Assembly (NCBI GenBank): GCA_037952775.1
Contig: JBANAY010000003.1
Span: 14,446,001 to 14,510,000 of the forward strand
Source of the DNA: Clonostachys chloroleuca
Taxonomy: Eukaryota; Ascomycota; Sordariomycetes; Hypocreales; Bionectriaceae
Direction: 5' to 3'
DNA: 64,000 nt
Below the pieces are notes generated by a model. The model ran no database searches. It was not told where the DNA came from and saw only the letters and a list, made by a program, of their open reading frames with translations. Every line of letters starts with the position of its first letter. Position 1 is the stretch's first letter. Below are positions 56,731-64,000 of the stretch, in pieces. The position numbers were made by a program, and so were the translations under genes.

Positions 56731-57100
56731 AAGGAGACTTCCGAGCCGGGAATGGCTGGAGCAAAAACAACTCCAAAACATGGACGGAATTCCGTCAAAG
56801 TGGCTGAGCACTAAGTGGAGAGTTTCGGTGGGGGCCGCCAATGGACCCATTTTGCTCAACGGTAATTTGGTGCTGCTGATCTTCTAGTCTTTGTCAGACG
56901 ACAAGGGTTGTTTTCAAAATAAAGCCTACCGAGAGACTTCCAGTATCGTGTCGCCTGGACCGGGATAATTTGATAACTGATGTCGAAGCTTGAAGATATA
57001 AGGATACAGGCGGACTAAGTGTATAGAAGATTCCCTTGCCTACAATTGAAACGACCACTTGCTCATAATAAGCTACAGTTCAAGAGTATTTCCTAGCAAT
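56731..57100 (+). repeat. Dispersed repeat, right copy (inverted partner at 2492-2856)
   Basis: Matches the reverse complement of the left copy over about 365 bp with many substitutions. The homology begins at the end of the telomeric array. Possible protein tail: GPILLNGNLVLLIF-stop near 56847-56888. Confidence 0.7.
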
Positions 57101-58334
57101 TGAAGAATTGCTTTATTCTTCTTCCTCGAATTCTAATTAGTATTACCGCCATTGAATTAGTCGACGTGGAACAGCAGCAACCACCCCATGACAACCCGCT
57201 GATTCCGCTTCTCTACTATATCCAAAAGGTTGAGAGGTGGGTGAGAATCTGTAACTAAATTCAACCCACGCCTGAGTTCGTGTTATAGAAGATGAGCTAA
57301 ACTTCCCGGCAACATCTAGCAACATCCATGAAATTGACAATGAAGAGATTATCGATAAGATTATTGACGCCGAGTTTAGCCCCAGTATTATTATTCTGTT
57401 AGTATACTCACATCTTCAAGTCACTGGTGCATCTGGACAAGTACTCAATCTTTTCTGTTAGGCTCAACAAGAACCCAGTGACAGGGGGAGGATTCAAAGA
57501 GTGGTTGCCGGGTTATCGAAATCAGTATGATTGACTTGAACTCAGCTTCCACAATCAAGTTGTAGTTCCAAGTGACCCAGAAGAACGAGGGGGGACAGTC
57601 GGTCTCATGGTCAAATGGAAGGCAATGGGAAAGAGTGATGGCGCTCTTTACGAGTCACAGCTGGTGGCTGTTTTCGAGGTGACCTAGTTCGATGATATGC
57701 AGCAGAAAGGAACCGCACGTGGCAAGCGGATGATTACTAGGGGCTATGGTGCTTTTGGGGAAATCACTCCAGCTACACAAAATTGAGGATATTCGGATAC
57801 GCATGTCAGTAGCACATCACATCTTTCATGACTATTTCCTTGATAATCAAAGACACATGCTCTCCTCCACTTACCCTTGATTGCAGGAAGATTCAATCGA
57901 TGTAACGACCCGATGATACGTTAAACAGCTGAAATACATAGAGAGCTTTAGTAAACTGGCTGAACTGGTGTAGGACCTACGGTGGTTATACGTAGTAAGA
58001 CGTATGCAGGTCCAACTAATAACGGCTGGTTGCAGAAGCTCTAAGTGTGTCCTATTCTTCCTCGGTCCTAATTAGTCAAGAGTGTAGTACGCTACATCAT
58101 CTGAGGCTTCAGACAGCCAACGGGATCCAAACAGTTGCTGCTATGGTGGTGCTGTGCATATGCCTCTCAGAATGTAAAATATGTTGTACACGATATTAGT
58201 AAGGTATGACCATGAATTGGTATTGTTTGCTATGCTAAAGAACGAAACCAGCACTTTATTCTCTTTAAATTCCTGGGGTGTCGGCTATTCTTGCCACGAA
58301 CTTCCAACCACTGACTTGTCCATCCAACATTTGC
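57101..58334. other. No intact gene; possible coding remnant near 57380-57780
   Basis: Read with stops ignored, the plus strand gives NPVTGGGFKEWLPGYRNQY and GGTVGLMVKWKAMGKSDGAL, which look like former protein. I do not recognise the family. Confidence 0.3.
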
Positions 58335-59807
58335 TTATGACTTTCTGGCACCCCTTCTAGCCCGTTCCGGATGATTTTCACTGGGTGGGATTTTTAGGCT
58401 GTTCCTGGGCATGAACTCCTCGTCGATTTGCTTCCAAAAGTCTTTTACAAGCTCCCTGAGGTCTTGGCTTGCGGCATACATATCAGACCCGAGCTGAAAG
58501 TCCTTATTGAAAACCTGAAACGCCATGAGTAGTGAAAAATCAACAATTTTCCGAAATTCTGCATCGCTAGTGTCAACAGGGACAAGGTTAACACATCTAC
58601 CACCAGTAGAGGAGATACTACCCAGGTACATTAGCTCAACATTCTGATAACTTAGTATGGTGGCTGACAAATAGCTATGATAGAGGACTTGACACCTGAA
58701 GGGTACTTACCAGTCGCATGTTAGCTTGCCTTGTGGGTACGCAGTTCACGGCCAACCCAACTGCGTCACCTGTATAATCTCTTATCATAGCAGCCACATC
58801 AGGATGTTGCTATGTGATGATTCAGTATACAGGCTAGCTGTTATCGAGCGATTTACATACATAGTCAAACGCCTTGTCGGCACCGTAGCTTTTAACTAGG
58901 TCGAAGTTTCTCGGACTTCTCAATGCGATAACTCTGGCACCGCTCAACTTAGCAATCTGAGAAAGATGTTAGTTCTTTTGTGAAGTGCAAGAGTCATTAT
59001 TGAAACTCAAATCCGAGGAAGGAATAGTAAAAGAAGAAAAAGGGGAGAACACGAAAGTGACTTCTGGTAGTGACCTACTTGTATAATCATCGTACCAGTA
59101 GCTGAGCTACCGCCATTCACCAGTAGATATTGGTTAAAAGGTTTGGCGCCATTTCCATATCTAGGCAGATTTAGGTGACTGAACAAGGCAATGGCAGCGG
59201 TTGACGCTGCGACGCCAATAGTAGCCGCATATTCAAATGGCATGCTGGCAGGGAGCCTGGTGGAGAATGACTCTTCTACAACCAGATATTCCGCAAATGC
59301 TCCCTGCTCTTGTAGATTGCCCGGGAGGAATCCTCCCACTCTATCTCCTGGCTGGAATCGAGTGGCCTGAGGACCTACGACTTCTACTATACCCGCAAAG
59401 TCACACCCTATAGTGTTCCCGCTGTAATAATCGACGAACTCTGCCACGCTCGCAGTAATACTATATAATTCATTAGCATCTCATCATCATTCAGTTCAGG
59501 CCAGATACATAGTATGTCTTACCAAACCACTGCAACGTCTAGCGGGTTCTGGAACCTTATCAGCGGACTCTAGACGCGGAGGCATACGCCGTTCTCACCT
59601 GTCACGAAGCAACCACTTTCACCTAGATGAGGAAATGGTAAGATATCTTGCCTCAAACAATGGGGGGATAATTACTACATCTGAAGAGTAGCCTCAGTCC
59701 TATGAGAGTAATCCACTTACAAAAGTTTGATTCCCTTCTGGACACGGTTTTTCGACATCCTTGATGCCAATCTTGCCCGCTCCTCGGATTTGTAGTGATT
59801 TCGGCAT
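58335..59807 (-). CDS. Enoyl-reductase / quinone-oxidoreductase-like MDR protein, possible premature stop
   Basis: Minus-strand exons: start MPKSLQIRGAGKIGIKDVEK (59807-59721), a second exon ending NPLDVAVVW, a third with GCDFAGIVEVVG, QPGDRVGGFLPG and LLVNGGSSATGTMIIQ (to 59079), a fourth IAKLSGARVIALRSP, and two more ending at 58335. The order and the GGSSATG nucleotide loop match the zinc-less MDR family that includes trans-acting enoyl reductases (LovC/ToxD-like). Introns have GTAAGT or GTATGT starts. In the second exon a TAG at 59570-59572 interrupts the frame (CLRV-stop-SPLIRF), so the gene may be dead or the exon mis-drawn. No polyketide synthase is in the window. Confidence 0.65.
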
Positions 59808-61124
59808 GGTACTTGTTACAGATAGAGGGTCCTTTCGGTCTCTGTGTGGGAATAGACGTAGGAAAATGACAAGTGATTGTTCCAGTTTGAGTTGAATTAT
59901 GGCCAATGGTGGCTATAAGTAGTAAGTAGTCTGTTTAATCTTAGGAAGGCAGTGGGATTTGACCCACCGCTGTTCTCATACTGACCCTCAATCCAGTGCT
60001 TATGAGACAAGATGGTGTCTGCTGAGAACTAATAATACATTGGTGCGTCCAATGTAGTGCGTCCAATGAGGTGGTTGATCGTATTAATTTACACGTATGC
60101 CCACATGCTACGTCAGCTGACCTGCAAGTGTGCCATCACCAGGGTCTTGTTGGAACTAAAAGCACGGATCAAATCTTCGCAAAGTTGACTTGCTTGTTAT
60201 TGGCTCAATTTCCGACAGGCCTACGTTAATATTCCCTAACTACGATGGGGCCACAAATATCCACTAGACTTCCAGTCCCAAAATCATTGTTTAGCGCTAC
60301 AAGTGATTAAGTAGTAGCACCCCTGTACGGAAATCGGGCCGCCACTCGTAGAGCTCCAGTTCTAATAGTACAAACAGTACTGTGACTACGTCAATTTATA
60401 GTATAGCTTAGGATAGTATATATAACTATTAGCTATATTAGGTTATAACTGTCAGCAGAGGTTAAAGGCCTAACTAAGTGACTTAAAGTGACTTAGAGAG
60501 AGCTTATGGGCACCGTTAGGGGACTTACGAGGGGATGTCACTACATCCTTAACTCCGATTCGTGTCGAAACCAGATTATGTAGTAAGCAAATTAAGATAA
60601 ATTCCATGTCAAATTCTAATGATGAGGTCCACTTAACGCCGACATAACTTTTAAGACTGGGATTTAGGCCCACATGTCTTTGCTGCAACGTTCTGCTCGT
60701 GTCTTTGGCCAGAATGGCTTAATTATTACAAGTATCCATTCGTCATTCTGGCATTATGGCTAGGGCAACTGAACTGTGGCATCCTGGTGGCCTTGAACTA
60801 GTGACCCTAGGCTACATATCGGAGATCGTTCACATCAAAACGATATAGGAAATTGAGGCAATGCTCGAGTGATAGAGGGAGTCAGATAAACGGTTCGTTT
60901 TATCAAGACAGACTAAGACGCGCTGGGCTAGTCACTAGACTCCTTATGTTACGTACAACCTCTATCACTCTTCGAGTTGATAAGCGCACCATTTCAAACT
61001 ATTATCCTTGATTCTGACGTAAAAAAGGAGTGTAACCACACTTGAACTGCACTAGCTCCCATATTAGCAACGTAACCTATTTTGTTTGACTTTGCTGGAC
61101 ATACTTGACCAAAGTCATGGTAGA
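59808..61124. other. Long intergenic stretch, no gene seen
   Basis: Includes a weak tRNA-like stretch near 59945-60010 and an AT-rich patch near 60380-60460. No coding domain recognised. Confidence 0.4.
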
Positions 61125-62998
61125 CTACTGCTGGGGATGTTCAACTGAATTACGTTCCTCTCCATCCCCTTCCTGCTCTGCCTTCGGCTTGAAATCAAGC
61201 TTCTCCCACCTCATCATCAGACTAGCAAGTAGGCACACCGCCCCTGCAAACACCACAATATAGAACAGGCTTGACACCACAATCGACAGAGTCTCCTGCA
61301 AAGACTCTAGGATGTGTGCGTTAGCTTGAAATGCAGGCGATGCTACGCCCGCCAACGCCTCGCTGATATATACACGATCAAGCCCGTATTGTGCAAGTTC
61401 CTTCTGAAGCAAGAGCATCCCGACATTATGGTACAGCGAGCCTGCTACTGCTAGTGCCAAACAGATACCGCTGAATGACGCCATGTTGAAAAGTGCGGCA
61501 GCGGCAATCCGCTCTTCAGGTCTTTTGAGCGATGCATTGGCTACGCTGTAAGCGTTGGAGAAGATCAGACCAACCCCAATCGCCAGGAGCACCTGATAGC
61601 CAAAAATATTTCGGTCAGATGTTGCACTAGTAATAGTCGTCATTAGGACACCGCCAACAAGCATAAGGATACCGGCAAGGGCGAAGAACGGTGCATAATA
61701 GCCAACAAGAGGCAACGCGATACTGGCAAGAATGATGCTGAGAATGAAGAAACCAATAAATGGTATAACATGAACCGCAGCTTCAAGTGGTGAGGCTCCG
61801 CGCACAAAGGCATAGAAGAGTGGAAGATAGTATAAGCTGATAGCGTAGGTAATCCCAGAGCAGGCGGCACCGAGGGCAGCTAACCCAGCGATTCGATGAG
61901 TGAGCGCATCAACAGGGAAGACTCTGTTCTTAGAGCTGGTTAACAAGGCGTACTTTTGCTGCACAATGTAGAGGATGAATATGATGGCAAGAAAGACCCA
62001 GGTGATAATAGTCGAGGAGCTGTTCCATGACCAGGATATGCCAGACATGATCAACGCGCACGGCAAGAGAATGGAAATTGCGCAATGCAGAGCTCCACCG
62101 ACAAAATCCATGCTTAACAGACTGTCGGGACGAGAGGTGGTTGATCGGACAGTACAGGGCGAGAGGCAGAATGTCGTCAGGCATAACAAGACGCCAAGGA
62201 AAGGCAGGTTGATGTAAAAAGCCTAGTTCAGTAGTGTTCGCGTCAGTAAGCTTCGTGTCAAGTACTGGATGTGAGTACTGAGTGAACTAACCCATCGCCA
62301 TGTTGTGACTGAATTTTCTGCGAACCCAGCGCTAATAAATGGGCCGACGATAATGCCAACTGCCCAGAACATGCCCACCATTCCAGCAATGCGTGCCGCT
62401 TCTTGAGCATCTGCAAACACAGAAACAAGATTAAGATTCCTAAATGCGGAAGTGGTCAGATCGTATGCACTTATAATCGAAGCGAAGCATGATCATGAGT
62501 ACATACATTTGATACACGCCGGTATAGCTCAGTCCCATGAGGGTACGGCCGACGATAACAGCATAGACGCTTGTAGCTGAGCCCGACACAGTACAGGCTA
62601 CTATGAAGAGCACGTAAAAAATAGTGTAGAGGACTTTTGTGTCAAAAGTCTCAACAACCCTTCGAACCATGGGTGTGACGGCAACTGCACCCATCGTGTA
62701 GCTCAAGGCAACCCATGGAAGCAGCTCTATGTGACCGAAGGCTTCGTAGACCGAGGCTTGGATATTTGCCACGTTACTCACATCATAACCTATCGTTGCC
62801 TTGTTAGCGATAGATCGACAATGCTGGCGTAGACGCACCATTAAGTAGACTAGTAAGATAAATAAGAAACAGTATCAGCCTCCATTGCCAAGGTGAGTGT
62901 TTGAGCAGAGGCTCTTCGGTCGTAAGCTCGGAAGTTCTCGCAGTGATTCGCTCTAGATTGAGTTCTTTCGTTATTGCAGCATTGAAGGTAGCCATCAT
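61125..62998 (-). CDS. MFS multidrug/metabolite transporter (DHA2-like)
   Basis: Four exons (62998-62839, 62789-62507, 62439-62292, 62222-61125) join in frame to 562 aa. Splice joints restore LLNGYDVSNVANIQASVY and VYQMNLNLVSVFADAQEAAR. Many hydrophobic helices are seen, with the inter-helix motif VVGRTLMGLSYTG-like (IVGRTLMGLSY) and GMFWAVGIIVGPFISAGFAE, the antiporter motif C region. The C-terminus ends in a charged tail (KAEQEGDGEERN). It would sit in the plasma membrane and export or import small molecules by proton antiport. Intact. It may serve the adjacent reductase or the catabolic cluster. Confidence 0.87.
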
Positions 62999-63710
62999 CT
63001 ATTTCGATGGTGGGCACAATTCTAAATAGTGAGGATGTTTTGTGAGAGGGTACTTTGTGATTGCATCAAGAGATACTCTACCACTTATATAGGGAGAGGG
63101 AAACGACAACAACACGCGGTTGCGAGGAGATATTCCTGCGTCTTATGGCCATATTAACATGTTCCACACAAGCTCGTTTTGTAGCGAAGTCCCTTCAAGG
63201 TGCACGCTAATTCCTCCTGAGTGGCGCACCTTACCCGAGCTACAAGCCCTTGTGATTGGGATTGTGTATGACAGGCCTGTGGGTGGACACCCCAGCATTT
63301 AGTGTAGACTAATTAAGCAATACGAACCGGAGTGCTGATGTGTGGGTCATGCCTACTCGCATAAACTAACCAATCGTGATTGAACCCCGTAGCGAGGATC
63401 GGATGCATAGGATTTCAACGGCCGCGTATTCTTCGAAAACTAAGCAATTATCTGAAGCCCATACTTCGCCAGGAGAAGAGCCAACGACCTAGTACATCCC
63501 AACGATATTGTATTACCATCAATCATCCATCGTTTGTTACAGCCTTGTCACCAGCTTTGCCGACCTTGTATATTTCACTCCCTTGGCTCCTCTTTACAAC
63601 AACATCACCCTGGATTTCAGACCATTCCCCATCACACCAGGTACATCTATACATAGACATACATCAGAGACTTTCACGTCTTGAAACGAGCCACACACGG
63701 CACGGAAGCA
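62999..63710. promoter_or_regulatory. Divergent upstream region, MFS / bZIP
   Basis: 712 bp between two divergent starts. The bZIP side contains CA/CT-rich stretches (63580-63660). No specific site identified. Confidence 0.4.
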
Positions 63711-64000
63711 ATGTCGTTCACAACAGAGGTGTGGAACGCCAAACCAAATACAGTCCCCGCGGCCAAGAAGACGATGATGCCCTTGTCGGCGCTGCCTCGC
63801 AATGGCGAGCTGCGGGAGGAGAATGACTGGACAAAGGTCAAGGACCCCAAGGAGAAAAAGAGAATCCAGAACCGCATGGCACAGCGCACATACCGTACGT
63901 CGAAAGGAATCTGTCAGCCTGGCCGTCCCGTCCCATCCCGCCTCGCCCTCAACATAGTTTGCTAACAGTAGACAGGCCCTCGCATGAAGGCCAGACTCGG
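63711..64000 (+). CDS. bZIP transcription factor, cut by the window end
   Basis: Exon 1 runs 63711-63894, a probable intron 63895-63975 (GTACGT ... GCTAAC ... CAG), and exon 2 continues past the end. The joined text carries the basic region KEKKRIQNRMAQRTYRPRMK, which matches the fungal bZIP consensus N-x-x-AQ-x-x-[YF]-R. The leucine zipper is beyond the window. Nuclear DNA-binding protein; target unknown. Confidence 0.8.

Noticed and set aside
59940..60010. tRNA-like sequence on the minus strand (GGTGGGTCAAATCCCAC and an ACTGGATTGAGG stem)
   Set aside because: No acceptor or D arm can be paired and the T-loop lacks the invariant TTC; at best a decayed fragment.
1..64000. Starship-type giant mobile element
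   Set aside because: Cargo-like content and border repeats suggested it, but no DUF3435 tyrosine recombinase captain or typical short direct repeats were seen.
1..64000. Polyketide or non-ribosomal peptide cluster
   Set aside because: A methyltransferase, P450, BVMO and enoyl reductase are present, but no synthase core enzyme is in the window; ring-cleavage enzymes point to catabolism.

Overview
This window is filamentous-fungal nuclear DNA, most likely from a Eurotiomycete such as Aspergillus, Penicillium or Talaromyces. The genes have short introns (about 50-100 bp) with GT...RCTRAY...YAG signals. There are three Zn(II)2Cys6 regulators, a fungal bZIP gene, a fungal-type BVMO, P450, MFS and carboxylesterase repertoire, TTAGGG telomeric repeats and C-to-T mutated (RIP-like) transposons. 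The genus assignment is inference.

Layout. 0.4-8 kb: a SAM methyltransferase, a 4-exon Zn2Cys6 regulator, a complete but damaged Tc1-type transposon (4777-6168) and an F-box/ankyrin gene. 8-23.3 kb: a nested transposon block with a solo LTR with perfect target duplications, the tail of a pogo/Fot1 transposase, a full Ty1/copia element with both LTRs, a heavily mutated Ty3/gypsy chromovirus 3' half, an unknown degenerate coding stretch and a piggyBac remnant. 23.3-34 kb: a mosaic of broken pieces, namely a 481-bp Fot1-type MITE, another pogo transposase, a Tad-like LINE ORF1, a gypsy gag-protease piece, and damaged host genes (Asp/Glu racemase, alpha/beta hydrolase, V8-like protease, carboxylesterase). 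34-36.9 kb is essentially gene-free.

36.9-56.2 kb is the functional centre, a gene cluster that reads as an aromatic-compound catabolic pathway. It holds a Zn2Cys6 regulator (7 exons, intact), a Baeyer-Villiger-type monooxygenase (intact), an amidohydrolase-family decarboxylase (intact), a P450 (intact), a phenol-hydroxylase-type flavoprotein (broken), a hydroxyquinol/catechol-type intradiol dioxygenase (frameshifted), a maleylacetate-reductase-type dehydrogenase (broken), a small EthD-domain protein (intact) and a second Zn2Cys6 regulator (frameshifted). The inferred flow is aromatic precursor, oxidised and decarboxylated to a phenol/hydroquinone, then hydroxyquinol, ring cleavage to maleylacetate, and 3-oxoadipate. 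An 11-bp palindrome TGCGG-N-CCGCA recurs in three of the cluster's promoter regions and is a candidate binding site for the cluster regulator. Lesions are concentrated in the ring-cleavage end of the pathway.

56.2-64 kb: a short interstitial telomeric array abuts a repeat whose inverted partner lies near 2.5 kb. After it come an enoyl-reductase/quinone-oxidoreductase-like gene with an in-frame stop, a DHA2-type MFS transporter (intact) and the first exon of a bZIP gene cut by the window edge. No tRNA, rRNA, CRISPR, PKS or NRPS gene was found.
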